This document shows, piece after piece, positions 28,939 to 37,942 of a stretch of 64,000 bases of DNA. The notes below the pieces were generated by a model. The model was not told where the DNA came from. It saw only the letters and a program-made list of their open reading frames with translations, and ran no database searches. This DNA comes from an alpha proteobacterium IMCC14465 (GTDB lineage Bacteria > Pseudomonadota > Alphaproteobacteria > RS24), in NCBI GenBank assembly GCA_000293845.2, contig ALYF01000003.1, forward strand, positions 310,001-374,000, written 5' to 3'. Made by a program: the position numbers and the translations under genes. Positions within the stretch are counted from its first letter, which is position 1. Every line of letters begins with the position of its first letter.

Positions 28939-30228
28939 ATGAGTTCTCAGATTTCTGAAAAATGTGAAATTGTCATTGTCGGCGCCGGTCTTGCGGGATA
29001 TGCGGCGGCAATTGCTCTTGCGGGGACGGGGGCGGATATTGTTCTTCTGGATCGCGCGTCAAAGGTATCAGAAGATGTCTCCACTACTGACCCGCGCACG
29101 ACGGCTCTATCGCCCTCTTCTTTTAAAATGCTGACCTGTCTTGATATAGTGGCGGCGTTGCACGAAGACCCCAAGCCCATTGCGGCTATGAAAATTACCG
29201 AGGCGGCATCAGTAACCAAATGGCCGGGCGGCGGCTTAGATTTTGAGGCCGCCAATAATGCTACCAATGGTGCCGAGGATGGTGATGAGGCGCTGGCATA
29301 TATGGTCCGCAATCATGATTTGCTGGCCGCTTTTGAAAAAGTCAGCCAAAGCCTCCCCAATCTTTCAATTCGAAAAGGCCAGTCTGTCACCGATGCGGTG
29401 CAGACCTCTCAGGGCATGCGCCTGACCGTGAACGGCGATGAAATGCTTTGTGATTTGGTGGTTGCCTGTGACGGGCGGCAATCGCTTGTCCGAGATTTTC
29501 TGGGTATACGCATGATAAATCGTGATTATCATCGCGCCGCTCTGGTTACTGATTTTTCTCATAGTCTGCCGCATAACAATATCGCCAGACAGATATTTAG
29601 AACCGATGGACCGCTAGCTTGTTTACCGCTTGGTCAAAACGCGGATGGAGAATATGTCAGCAGTTTGGTCTGGGTAGAAAAAACCAAAACAGCCAAAAAC
29701 CTTGCGGCTCTGTCACCAGAGAGATTTGCGCATGCTTTGTCTGAACAATTAGATGGCGCGCTGGGGGATATAGGTGTTCTCCATGCCCCGCATTGTTTCG
29801 CATTATCTTTAATACTGGCAGAAAACTATGCCGCCCCTCACGCGGTTCTGCTTGGGGATGCGGCACATGTTATTCATCCGCTGGCAGGGCAAGGATATAA
29901 TCTGACCCTGCGGGATGCCGCCATACTGGCAGAGCATGTTTTTGAGGCCAAGCGATTGGGATTGAAAGCCTGTGATATGAGTGTGACGGAGACTTATGAG
30001 TTGAACCGACGAGCCGATGCGTTTGCCATGGCAAGTTTAACAGACGGCCTTCATAGGTTATTCGGCGCCTCTTTCCTGCCCCTTTCTTGGGCGCGTCATG
30101 TTGGGATGGGGCTTTTAAATAACGCCCTTCCAAAATCAGTTGAAGGGGCGGCTCAGCGTTACGCCGATAGGGGTGTTTCTCAGCCGCCGCGCCTGTTACG
30201 AGGCACAAAGCTGGATGCCACACCTTAA
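28939..30228 (+). CDS. UbiH/UbiF-family FAD-dependent hydroxylase
   Basis: A 429-residue flavoprotein monooxygenase of the ubiquinone-biosynthesis type. The N-terminal dinucleotide motif is VGAGLAGYAAAIALAG (about 15–30), the middle DG motif is ACDGRQSLVRDFLG, and the C-terminal FAD site is LLGDAAHVIHPLAGQGYNLTLRD. These enzymes add ring hydroxyls to the ubiquinone head group on the inner face of the membrane. Which position (C6, C5 or C1) cannot be told. Trm112 and LON genes face it from downstream. Confidence 0.88.
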   Translation: MSSQISEKCEIVIVGAGLAGYAAAIALAGTGADIVLLDRASKVSEDVSTTDPRTTALSPSSFKMLTCLDIVAALHEDPKPIAAMKITEAASVTKWPGGGLDFEAANNATNGAEDGDEALAYMVRNHDLLAAFEKVSQSLPNLSIRKGQSVTDAVQTSQGMRLTVNGDEMLCDLVVACDGRQSLVRDFLGIRMINRDYHRAALVTDFSHSLPHNNIARQIFRTDGPLACLPLGQNADGEYVSSLVWVEKTKTAKNLAALSPERFAHALSEQLDGALGDIGVLHAPHCFALSLILAENYAAPHAVLLGDAAHVIHPLAGQGYNLTLRDAAILAEHVFEAKRLGLKACDMSVTETYELNRRADAFAMASLTDGLHRLFGASFLPLSWARHVGMGLLNNALPKSVEGAAQRYADRGVSQPPRLLRGTKLDATP

Positions 30229-30283
30229 TGATGTCGACGTATAATCGGCGTTTAATCTTTTATTGTTACGCTTACTTTTAAGC

Positions 30284-30493
30284 TTAGCTTGTGGAAATTT
30301 TGCGCGCTTCGCTTTCCAGCATCACCGGAATGCCCTGCCTTACAGGATAGGCCAGACCAGCCTCTTTGCTGATAAGTTCCTGATTGTCGTGGTCATATGT
30401 GAGCGGCCGCCGTGATACTGGACAGACTAAAATTTCCAGCAAGCGCGGATCTGGGCTTGCGGCTTCTGGTTTTTCATTCTTTTCTTTAGTCAT
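30284..30493 (-). CDS. Trm112 family protein (YcaR-like)
   Basis: A 69-residue protein with [17 protein letters not shown] and the [21 protein letters not shown] motif of the bacterial Trm112p-like family. Eukaryotic Trm112 activates methyltransferases; the bacterial role is little known. Only one cysteine of the zinc site is kept, as is common in bacterial members. It follows the LON-domain gene after nine bases on the same strand. Confidence 0.88.
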   Translation of the reverse strand: MTKEKNEKPEAASPDPRLLEILVCPVSRRPLTYDHDNQELISKEAGLAYPVRQGIPVMLESEARKISTS

Positions 30494-30502
30494 TTATCAA
30501 CC

Positions 30503-31159
30503 CTATTGAAGCGGTGTGTCTTCACTGTCGCCATGTGCGAGAACAACCTCAGTCATGGCAATCAGCATATCGGCGCGGTTTGCCAGTGTCTCCGCCTCGA
30601 GAAGCGCTTGTTTTTCTGGCGGGCCATAGGGGCTGACAACACTCAAAGAATTGACCAGCTCTTCAGTAGGCGAGCCTTCGATAGATGGCCAATCTCCTTG
30701 AAGCTGATTGGCATCCAGATAATCTTTCAGCACATCGAGAAGCCCTTTGCGGTCGACATCGTCAACGCCATAATCTTTAACAAGGTCATGTGCGAAAGGC
30801 TCATAGCCTGCCTTTACCTGACGGTAGGCGGTCGTGACATCCATTTCTTCAAGTACCTGAAAACGGCACAAGCCAGTTAAGGTCACGAGAACCCGCCCAT
30901 CCTCAGTTTCATTATAGGTGGTGAGCCTGCCCGCGCATCCGGCACCATAAAGGCCGTAAGGCCCTGACTGACTGCTATTGCGCGGCTGAATAATGCCGAT
31001 AATGCGGGAACTGCTCATCGCATCATTGACCATTGAGAGATAGCGCGGCTCAAAAATATTGAGGGGCAATAAAACGCGCGGAAGCAATAAAGCACCAGAA
31101 AGCGGGAATACCGGAATAACGCTCGGCAAATCTGCCGGAAGTTTATAATCAACAAGCAT
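30503..31159 (-). CDS. LON substrate-binding domain protein
   Basis: A 218-residue protein made only of the N-terminal substrate-binding domain of Lon (VIPVFPLSGALLLPRVLLPLNIFEPRYLSMV), without ATPase or protease parts. The family (YcaP/LON-like) is of unknown function. I use the ATG at 31159, one base past the end of the thioredoxin-TPR gene; the longer frame runs into that gene. trx–LON–Trm112 is a regularly linked set in alphaproteobacteria. Confidence 0.88.
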   Translation of the reverse strand: MLVDYKLPADLPSVIPVFPLSGALLLPRVLLPLNIFEPRYLSMVNDAMSSSRIIGIIQPRNSSQSGPYGLYGAGCAGRLTTYNETEDGRVLVTLTGLCRFQVLEEMDVTTAYRQVKAGYEPFAHDLVKDYGVDDVDRKGLLDVLKDYLDANQLQGDWPSIEGSPTEELVNSLSVVSPYGPPEKQALLEAETLANRADMLIAMTEVVLAHGDSEDTPLQ

Positions 31160-31160
31160 A

Positions 31161-32120
31161 TTAACTAAACAGCAGAGAAGACAATTTGCGTCTTCCCTCA
31201 ACCGTTACCTCATCTGTTGGGCCATAGGCTTCAAAAAGCTCGAGCAATTGTTTGCGCGCAGCATCATCTTCCCATTGGCGGTTACGCTGGATAATGTCCA
31301 GCAAGGCGTCAATCGCCCCCTCTTTTTGACCGGCGGCGTGATAGGCAAGCGCCAAATCATAGCGCGACTGGTGGTCATCAGGATTGCTGTTAAGCGCGGA
31401 AAGCAATGCATCAATCGCCCCCTCTTTTTGGTCGGCTGTTTCGCCAAGTGATGCTGACTTTTTTGCCAATCCAAGCCCTGCCACTGCCGCGCTATAAAGC
31501 GCATCCGGGGTTGCGGGGTCCTCAATCATGGCAAGGGTTTGCTCTGCCGCCTCACTATTGCCCGCTGCCAGATAGCACTGCGCCAACCCGCCAAGGGCTG
31601 CCGTGTTGGTGTTATCTTGCTGAGCGATGGCGCCGAAGATTTGCATGGCGTTAGTATAGTCTTCTTGCTCAAGCGCAGCCTTACCGGCGGCGAGCATTTC
31701 TTCAATCGGGTCGGGCGCAAGGCCTTCGCCAAGATTTTTTTCAATAAAAGCCTTGAGCTGGCTTTCGGGCAAGGCACCCGCAAAACCGTCAACTGGCTGA
31801 CCGTTCTTAAAGGCAAAAACAGCGGGTATGGACTGAACCTGTAATTGCTGAGCAATCTGTGGATGTTCGTCAATATTCATCTTCGCCAGACGAACCGCGC
31901 CATTACTTTGCGTGGCCAGCTTTTCTAAAAGCGGCGTTAGTTGCTTGCAAGGCCCGCACCATGGCGCCCAGAAATCAAGTAGAACCAGCATATGCTGCGA
32001 GGCTTCAATCACATCAGCCATAAAGCTTTGTGTGGTCGTCTCCACAATACTTGCGTCCGACTGAGCGTGAGTTGCGCCCATCGCTGGAGCACCTTGTTGA
32101 ATATCCGGTGTTTCGTCCAT
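31161..32120 (-). CDS. Thioredoxin-domain co-chaperone with TPR tail (YbbN-like)
   Basis: The 319-residue protein has a thioredoxin domain (about 25–135) with the active-site pair in WAPWCGPCKQL (Cys55, Cys58), followed by tetratricopeptide repeats (ALEQEDYTNAMQIFGAIAQ and onward) in the C-terminal half. This layout is that of YbbN (CnoX), a holdase that hands clients to DnaK and GroEL; unlike E. coli YbbN it keeps both cysteines. First gene of a three-gene leftward operon. Confidence 0.88.
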   Translation of the reverse strand: MDETPDIQQGAPAMGATHAQSDASIVETTTQSFMADVIEASQHMLVLLDFWAPWCGPCKQLTPLLEKLATQSNGAVRLAKMNIDEHPQIAQQLQVQSIPAVFAFKNGQPVDGFAGALPESQLKAFIEKNLGEGLAPDPIEEMLAAGKAALEQEDYTNAMQIFGAIAQQDNTNTAALGGLAQCYLAAGNSEAAEQTLAMIEDPATPDALYSAAVAGLGLAKKSASLGETADQKEGAIDALLSALNSNPDDHQSRYDLALAYHAAGQKEGAIDALLDIIQRNRQWEDDAARKQLLELFEAYGPTDEVTVEGRRKLSSLLFS

Positions 32121-32305
32121 AATTTATCCCGTTTTAGCTTCCTTGCAGGAAGTTCATATCCTTATATGTGTAAAGTGGGGTCTCTGAGAGGTTTTGCCAA
32201 GGCCTATTGGTGATTTTCCTGTTTGGCCTTTGTTATTTAGGCGCACTTTCTGTGAGAGTTATTGGCTGGGCGAGTTAATGTCTAGGCGAGTTATTGGCCT
32301 GTTGT

Positions 32306-33262
32306 TTAATCGGGTGTGTCGCCAAGCAGCGCGGCGACCATGGCAACATCAATAATATCCTGCACAGCACAGCCACGGGATAAATCCATCCAGGGTTTGG
32401 GAAACCCGCCTAAAATAGGCCCGATTGCGCGTGCGCCCCCCAATTCCTGTGTAATTTTGTAGCCAATATTACCGGCATTGAGATCTGGAAAAATAAACAC
32501 ATTGGCTTTGCCTGCTACGGGGGAGTTTGGCGCTTTCTTAGCGCCAATATCAGGATTAATCGCCGCATCAAATTGTAACTCGCCATCAATGGTGAGCTGG
32601 GGGTTTTTTTGTTTCACCAGCGCCATGGCCTCAGTTACATTATCTATATCAGCATGTGCGGCAGAGCCTTTGGTAGAGAAAGAAAGCATGGCCACTTGTG
32701 GCACTTCACTGGTTAAGCGTTCATATGTTTCAGCTGTAAAGAGTGTAATATCCGCTAATTGCGTGGCGGTTGGATTGGGAATGACAGCGCAATCTCCATA
32801 GCCCCAAACACGTCCATCCGGCAGAACCATTAAAACCATGCTGGAAATGGTTTTTGTCCCATCTTTAACACCAAGGCCTTTAAAACCGGCCTTTAGGACA
32901 TTGGCAGTCGTTGCAATAGAACCTGCGACACCACCATCCACATAGCCCGTCGCTAGCAGGTAACAGCTCAGTAATAACGGGTTTGTTAGGGATTGCTCAA
33001 CTCGGTTGCGCTCAAGGCCTCTTTTGTTTTTCACATATTCATAGACCCGGTCTAGCCAGAGATTTTTATCAGAGTGGTCGTCAAATATTTCCGTGCCATT
33101 CGGTAGACCCGCATCTGATGTCAGAGCAACGGGTATCACCTCGCCACTTTGAAGTAACTGTTTGATTGCTTCTTGAATGCGTGGGTCGGATGTCTCAGGG
33201 AAAAGGATGCGCTTTTTACGCTTCTTAGCGCGCACATAAAGATTATTGATGATGTCAGTCAT
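32306..33262 (-). CDS. pta: Phosphate acetyl/butyryl transferase-like enzyme
   Basis: A 318-residue protein of the phosphotransacetylase fold: RILFPETSDPRIQEAI near the N-terminus, VDGGVAGSIATTANVLKA, MLSFSTKGSA, ELQFDAAINPD and the C-terminal VFIFPDLNAGNIGYK. It would interconvert acetyl-CoA and acetyl phosphate in the cytoplasm. The protein is the short, single-domain type. No acetate kinase is adjacent, so flux direction and the acyl substrate are open. The AtuA-type genes are 15 bases upstream on the same strand, suggesting co-transcription. Confidence 0.85.
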   Translation of the reverse strand: MTDIINNLYVRAKKRKKRILFPETSDPRIQEAIKQLLQSGEVIPVALTSDAGLPNGTEIFDDHSDKNLWLDRVYEYVKNKRGLERNRVEQSLTNPLLLSCYLLATGYVDGGVAGSIATTANVLKAGFKGLGVKDGTKTISSMVLMVLPDGRVWGYGDCAVIPNPTATQLADITLFTAETYERLTSEVPQVAMLSFSTKGSAAHADIDNVTEAMALVKQKNPQLTIDGELQFDAAINPDIGAKKAPNSPVAGKANVFIFPDLNAGNIGYKITQELGGARAIGPILGGFPKPWMDLSRGCAVQDIIDVAMVAALLGDTPD

Positions 33263-33277
33263 ATTTTATTGTCGAAA

Positions 33278-33631
33278 CTAGGTTTTTTTTATTGTTGTAA
33301 TTAGGCTTTCCTCAATATCAATGACCATATGCAAAATTGCAAGTCCATGCACCTTACCTTGCGCATCGGTAATGAGAGTTTCTGTGCCGCCGCCGCCAAG
33401 CGACTCCTCAAGAATAAAGTTAAATGCGTTTAAATTTGGCAGTTCATAACGTGTCACACCACCTAGCGCAATTTCGCTAAAATGCGCCGCAACGCGCGCG
33501 GCGGTCAATTCTTTGTCCAGATAGGCGTAAATTTCCGGTGATCTTGCAATGACCCCGACATTACTGCCATTGCCCTTATCACCTGAACGTGCAAGGGCAA
33601 TATCCATCAGCTTTATTTGCTTCGTCGCCAT
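33278..33631 (-). CDS. AtuA-like C-terminal ferredoxin-fold protein
   Basis: A 117-residue protein with IALARSGDKGNGSNVGVIARSPE and LPNLNAFNFILEESLGGG, the C-terminal domain normally fused to or following AtuA/DUF1446 proteins. Here it is a separate gene one base after the larger AtuA gene. The pair functions in degradation of acyclic terpenoid or related branched acids in Pseudomonas; the substrate here is unknown. Confidence 0.88.
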   Translation of the reverse strand: MATKQIKLMDIALARSGDKGNGSNVGVIARSPEIYAYLDKELTAARVAAHFSEIALGGVTRYELPNLNAFNFILEESLGGGGTETLITDAQGKVHGLAILHMVIDIEESLITTIKKT

Positions 33632-33632
33632 G

Positions 33633-35006
33633 CTATGCCTCCTCCACTTTTACAGCTGTTTTGATTTTGTCTTTGCCGATGAGCGCAGGCCAATAGCCAA
33701 CAACTTCTGAGGCGCGTGACCGCCCTGCCGCAAATCCAGTAATACCGGGCGGGCCGGAGGTCAAAACAGGTGCAATCTCGCTCGACATCACATTAAGCTT
33801 ATTGGCGTCCATGCCTTTAGCGCCAAGCCGCATCAGAATTTCATGAGGCTGGTCGGCACGTTCGACAATGCCCTTATAAAGAACATTGGAGCCGAATAAT
33901 TCTAAAAAGCGGTCTTCCTCGGGGATGTCCGCGCCGAGCATTTTCATGCGGGAAAACACCATGTCGGAGACAATATGCGCTTTTTCAATCGCATCCGGGC
34001 CACTAATGCTTAATGTTGCCAGTATTTTATAACCATTGGCATAGGACATGGAGACTTTGAAACTGTCTGTGGGCGGCAGACCTTTGATGCTATGAACCCG
34101 CACGCGGTCAGGGCCATCTTGCTCCATCTGAATGGTCGTAAAATCAGCAACACAATCAGGGCTGAGATAGCGCGATGGATCGCCAAGTTCATAAAGCAGT
34201 TGTGAGGTCACGCTTTCGACATTTATTAACCCGCCCGTGCCATCATGCTTGGTGACAATAAACGAGCCGTCCTCATAGGCCTCAACAACTGGAAAGCCGA
34301 TAGTGGCAAAATCTTTAACATCCCGCCAATCCGTATAATTGCCGCCCGTGCATTGGGGGCCACACTCAATAATATGTCCTAATACCGTGGCGGCGGCGAT
34401 TTTGTCGTAATCTTCAAAAGACCATCCAAACTCATAGGCGAGCGGCGCAACAGCAAGTGACGGGTCACTCGCGCGACCGGTGATGACAATATCTGCGCCC
34501 TGCTGAAGTGCCTCAACAATGGATTCAGCACCAATATAAACATTGGCACTGATAATATCACTTTTCACAGTATCTAAGGCCGCGCCGGTATCCATATTTA
34601 CCAGTGCTTCGCCCGCATTGTTCAATTCGTCCAACCTGTCGAGAATATTGTCACCTTCGACAATGCCGATGCGGACGCCCGATAGGCCGATTTCTGCAAG
34701 CGCTTGTTTTGTAGCCGCTAGGCAGGCCGGTGCATTGACGCCCGCCGCATTGGCAATGAGCTTGATGCCTTTATCTCTGCACTGGGGCATAATCATTTTG
34801 AGCATTTTGATAAAATCACGCGCATAGCCGGACTCAGGGTCACGCATTCTTTGTTTCTGCATGATGCTCATTGTTATTTCGGAGAGATAGTCGAAAGTCA
34901 GGTAATCGACGGGGCCTTCTTCTACAAGCCTTTTCGGGCCGAGGAGACTATCGCCCCAAAACCCCTGAGCATTAGCAACTCTTATCATTTTTTTGGGTGT
35001 ATTCAC
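33633..35006 (-). CDS. Acyclic terpene utilisation AtuA family protein (DUF1446)
   Basis: The 457-residue protein begins IRVANAQGFWGDSLLGPKRLVEEG and contains DYLTFDYLSEITMSIMQ and DIVITGRASDPSLAVAPLAYEFGW, hallmarks of DUF1446/AtuA. In Pseudomonas AtuA is needed for citronellol/geraniol catabolism; homologues are widespread in marine alphaproteobacteria with unproven substrates. It is the first gene of an apparent AtuA–AtuA-C–Pta operon, divergent from an MFS transporter across 131 bases, which may import its substrate. Confidence 0.9.
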   Translation of the reverse strand: MNTPKKMIRVANAQGFWGDSLLGPKRLVEEGPVDYLTFDYLSEITMSIMQKQRMRDPESGYARDFIKMLKMIMPQCRDKGIKLIANAAGVNAPACLAATKQALAEIGLSGVRIGIVEGDNILDRLDELNNAGEALVNMDTGAALDTVKSDIISANVYIGAESIVEALQQGADIVITGRASDPSLAVAPLAYEFGWSFEDYDKIAAATVLGHIIECGPQCTGGNYTDWRDVKDFATIGFPVVEAYEDGSFIVTKHDGTGGLINVESVTSQLLYELGDPSRYLSPDCVADFTTIQMEQDGPDRVRVHSIKGLPPTDSFKVSMSYANGYKILATLSISGPDAIEKAHIVSDMVFSRMKMLGADIPEEDRFLELFGSNVLYKGIVERADQPHEILMRLGAKGMDANKLNVMSSEIAPVLTSGPPGITGFAAGRSRASEVVGYWPALIGKDKIKTAVKVEEA

Positions 35007-35137
35007 GTATGTCTCCTGCCCTCAATAAGCCCACAATGTAAAAGCCCGCCCTTCAATGTCAATTATAAGTTTTCTGGGACGTGGCTGGCAGATTAAAGTA
35101 GGCTGGTGATGAATTCTAATTATAACATGGGTGAAAA

Positions 35138-36415
35138 ATGACTGGCGCACTTCCTCATCAGGGGAAAATATATTCTGGATGGATTGTTTTATCGGCCTGT
35201 TTCGTTTCAGCCATGCTGATTGTTGGCGCGACGATTTACAGCTTCCAGCTATTTGTGATTCCGGTAACGGAAGAGTTCGGCATTTCTCGGGCAACAGCCA
35301 ATAATGCCTATATTTCTATGCTGGTTGGGTTGGCGCTTTGGTCACCTTTGGTCGGGCGCTTGCTGGACAAATTTAACGCTAAATATGTGATTATGTTTGG
35401 CGCATTGTGTTTTGGCGGCGCTTTTACGCTTGTCGCTGTCGCGCAAAATCTGCTGGTTATGCTGGTTGGTATTTTTGTGATGCTGAGCATTGCGGTATGT
35501 TCTTGTGGGGGGCTTGCTGGTAACGCCGTGACCGTGCGTTGGTTTCAAAAACGCCGTGGACGCGCCCTGGGGATTATGTCTGTGACGTCCTCGGTTGGCG
35601 GCGCGATGATGGTGCCGATTGTTTCTTATCTTATTACGGCCTATGGCTGGCGAATGGCGATGATCATCACGGGTTGGTCAGTGGCGGTGATAATTTTTAT
35701 CTTGGTTGGGCTATTTGTCAGAGGCCGCCCCGTGCAGACTGATATTGATAATTTTGATGAATTTGACGTGCCTGAAGGTGGTCAAGAAAGTAGTCAGGAA
35801 AGTGGTGACGATAAAACCATGACCCTCAAGCAGATTGTCACCACCCGAAATTATTGGCTGGTGGCGATGGGGTGCGGCTTGTTGCTGGCGAGTGACCAAG
35901 CTGTCCTGACCTCAAAATTTCCGTTTCTGGTGGATAGCGGCCTGACGGTCTTGCAGGCCACCACAATTATTTCAACCATGACAATTTCTGCTGTTGCCGG
36001 AAAGTTGATTATCGGCTTCATGGCAGATTATTTTGACGTCAGGCATTTATTCGCCTTAGTCGCCTTATTTCATTTCCTTTTGCTTGCCGTGTTTTTAATG
36101 CGGCCAGACTATTGGAGCTTGTTGATTTTCGTCTCGATTTTCGGCGCGGCGGTTGGCGGGATTTATCCCGTCTGGTCATCACTAACGGCATCGGCCTTTG
36201 GCCCTGCCAGTATTGGGTCTGTTTTGGGCTTTATGGCGCCGGTCATGCAGGGGCTGTCTATTATTTTCGTCGGCTTTATCGGCGAGGTGCATAGCCAAAC
36301 AGGGGCTTATGACGTTGCGTTTCAAGGTTTTATGGTAACCGTTGTGCTGTCTGTTTTCTTTATCTATGCCATGCGGGTGCCGCCAAAATCATTTGGCGTG
36401 CCAATCAAAGGATAA
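35138..36415 (+). CDS. MFS transporter (oxalate/formate-antiporter-like)
   Basis: A 425-residue inner-membrane protein with about twelve hydrophobic segments and the loop motif RRGRALGIMSVTSSVGGA, seen in the oxalate:formate and monocarboxylate subfamily. A Gln/Ser/Glu-rich hydrophilic loop (EGGQESSQESGDD) lies between the two six-helix halves. Divergent from the AtuA operon, so the substrate may be an organic acid used by it; this is inference from position. Confidence 0.85.
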   Translation: MTGALPHQGKIYSGWIVLSACFVSAMLIVGATIYSFQLFVIPVTEEFGISRATANNAYISMLVGLALWSPLVGRLLDKFNAKYVIMFGALCFGGAFTLVAVAQNLLVMLVGIFVMLSIAVCSCGGLAGNAVTVRWFQKRRGRALGIMSVTSSVGGAMMVPIVSYLITAYGWRMAMIITGWSVAVIIFILVGLFVRGRPVQTDIDNFDEFDVPEGGQESSQESGDDKTMTLKQIVTTRNYWLVAMGCGLLLASDQAVLTSKFPFLVDSGLTVLQATTIISTMTISAVAGKLIIGFMADYFDVRHLFALVALFHFLLLAVFLMRPDYWSLLIFVSIFGAAVGGIYPVWSSLTASAFGPASIGSVLGFMAPVMQGLSIIFVGFIGEVHSQTGAYDVAFQGFMVTVVLSVFFIYAMRVPPKSFGVPIKG

Positions 36416-36489
36416 ACCTAAAAGCAAGCTAAAGGGCTTGCAATCGCTTTTGCTTTGGGGCATAACCCGCTATGCTGTTTGACAGTAAT

Positions 36490-36564
36490 GCGGGCGTAGC
36501 TCAGGGGTAGAGCGCAACCTTGCCAAGGTTGATGTCGTGAGTTCGAATCTCATCGCCCGCTCCA
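36490..36564 (+). tRNA. tRNA-Gly (GCC anticodon)
   Basis: A complete cloverleaf: acceptor GCGGGCG pairs with CGCCCGC (36554–36560), D arm GCTC/GAGC, anticodon stem CAACC/GGTTG with loop TTGCCAA (anticodon GCC at 36522–36524), T arm GTGAG-TTCGAAT-CTCAT, discriminator T and encoded CCA (36562–36564). Its 3' part is duplicated at 43156–43209, marking it as the attachment site of the island. Confidence 0.97.
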
Positions 36565-36570
36565 TTTCTT
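36517..36570 (+). repeat. attL: 54-base core repeat in the tRNA-Gly 3' end
   Basis: The repeat starts in the 5' side of the anticodon stem and continues through the T arm, CCA and TTTCTT. It equals 43156–43209 base for base. Insertion in the anticodon region with the intact tRNA kept on the integrase side is typical of tyrosine-recombinase islands. Confidence 0.93.
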
Positions 36571-36673
36571 TCCAGAAATCTCTATAAATTGTTCAGGATT
36601 TTCAATGTCTTGTGGGATGTTGAGTGCTTGGCCTAATTTGGCGGCATCCTGTCGGCCCTTCTGAAATCCAACA

Positions 36674-36694
36674 TTGGCACAGTTATGTCACAGT
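36674..36694 (+). repeat. Copy 1 of a 21-base repeat upstream of the integrase
   Basis: The 21-mer holds two CACAGT hexamers 11 bases apart (36679–36684 and 36690–36695 region), one helical turn. It ends just before the integrase ribosome site GTGGAG. An exact copy lies at 43012–43032 near attR, and a diverged copy at 41944–41964. Candidate integrase arm-type binding site or operator. Confidence 0.75.
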
Positions 36695-36704
36695 GGAGAT
36701 TAAG

Positions 36705-37658
36705 ATGGCGACAATCAGAAACAGAAATGGCAGATGGCATGTCCAAATTCGCAAGGCCAATGCAAGACCCATTAGCCGCACTTTTACGCTTAGAAAAGAT
36801 GCAGAGATATGGGCAAGAGAAACAGAGAGGCACATAGAGCTGGAGGGCTGCGTGGTGTCCAAAAGAGAAATGCTGGCAGACACACTGTCAGTTCTTATTT
36901 CTCGATATGTAAAAGAAGAAGGCCGGTACAACAGGTCATATAAAGTAGAGAAATACTATCTCAATCAAATCTGTAATGAGCCGTTTGCAAACATCCCCCT
37001 ATCCCAGCTTGGCCCCCAAGACATTCAAGACTGGGTGAGCCTATTAAGAAAAACACACAAGCCTTCCTCTATTGCTCGCCGCCTTGGTTTAATTTCAAGA
37101 GTTTTAAACATTGCGATAAAAAGATGGGGCTATTCAATTAACAATCATGCCGCTTATGTTTCAAAGCCTTCTGTGACCCCGCCTCGTATAGACAGAATAG
37201 ATAAAGACACACTCGAAATTCTTTATAACCCTGAAGGCGTGTTTGGCTGGATGGTCGTGCTTGCATTGGAAACAGGCATGAGAAGGGGGGAAATAATTGG
37301 GGTGCGATGGGCTGACTATTTCCCAGAAAAGCGGGTCTTACAGCTTCACATCACCAAGAATGGATACCCAAGGTTTATCCCCCTCTCCCCAAAGGCTGCA
37401 GAGGCAATTGAGAATGGTGACAGAACACAAGAATATATATTTCCTATGACAGGAAATGCGGTCTACCTGGCTTGGAGAAGTTTAAAGAAGAAACACAATA
37501 TTGAAGGTATTAGGTTTCATGACCTAAGACACGAAGCTATCAGTCGCATGTTTGACGAGGGGTTAACTGTGCCAGAAGTAGCAAGCATCAGCGGTCACAG
37601 AACAGTGAGTATGTTGTTTCGGTATGCTCACACTCAAAATATTAAGTTAGTTATTTAA
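36705..37658 (+). CDS. Tyrosine recombinase (island integrase)
   Basis: I start at the ATG at 36705 (MATIRNRNGRWHVQIRK), preceded by GTGGAG; 317 residues. The N-terminal arm-binding and core-binding (SAM-like) regions are followed by the catalytic domain with Arg in ETGMRRGEI, a Lys in ITKNGYPRFIPL, HDLRHEAIS (His, Arg), SGHR and the nucleophile Tyr in FRYAHT. It would excise and insert the island at tRNA-Gly. The catalytic set looks complete, so the enzyme may be active. A decayed copy of its first codons lies at 41975–42000. Confidence 0.93.
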   Translation: MATIRNRNGRWHVQIRKANARPISRTFTLRKDAEIWARETERHIELEGCVVSKREMLADTLSVLISRYVKEEGRYNRSYKVEKYYLNQICNEPFANIPLSQLGPQDIQDWVSLLRKTHKPSSIARRLGLISRVLNIAIKRWGYSINNHAAYVSKPSVTPPRIDRIDKDTLEILYNPEGVFGWMVVLALETGMRRGEIIGVRWADYFPEKRVLQLHITKNGYPRFIPLSPKAAEAIENGDRTQEYIFPMTGNAVYLAWRSLKKKHNIEGIRFHDLRHEAISRMFDEGLTVPEVASISGHRTVSMLFRYAHTQNIKLVI

Positions 37659-37690
37659 TCAAATGAACTTCAGCCGCTATTATGCTGCAT

Positions 37691-37710
37691 CCCCTTTATT
37701 TATAAAAGGG
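37691..37710 (+). terminator. Possible weak terminator after the integrase
   Basis: CCCTTT and AAAGGG (37692–37710) form a stem 33 bases past the integrase stop, but no clear T-run follows. The remaining bases up to 37942 hold another small dyad (AGCTTC…GAAGCT near 37837–37857) and no supported gene. Confidence 0.35.
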
Positions 37711-37942
37711 AATTATATGTAGTATAGAGATTTTCATGAGGAACTAAAAAAAATTTCATAAATGCCCATTCAAGCCACATATGACGCTCTAGAATGGCTT
37801 TCTTAACAGGTGGTGCGATTGTATATTTGACATAGAAAGCTTCTCACGAAGCTTCTGTGGCGTTCCTGACCATCATATAATTTTAATATTGCTCCGATAA
37901 ACTCTCATTGTTAAGATTTTTATTCATAAGGAGGGACACAAA

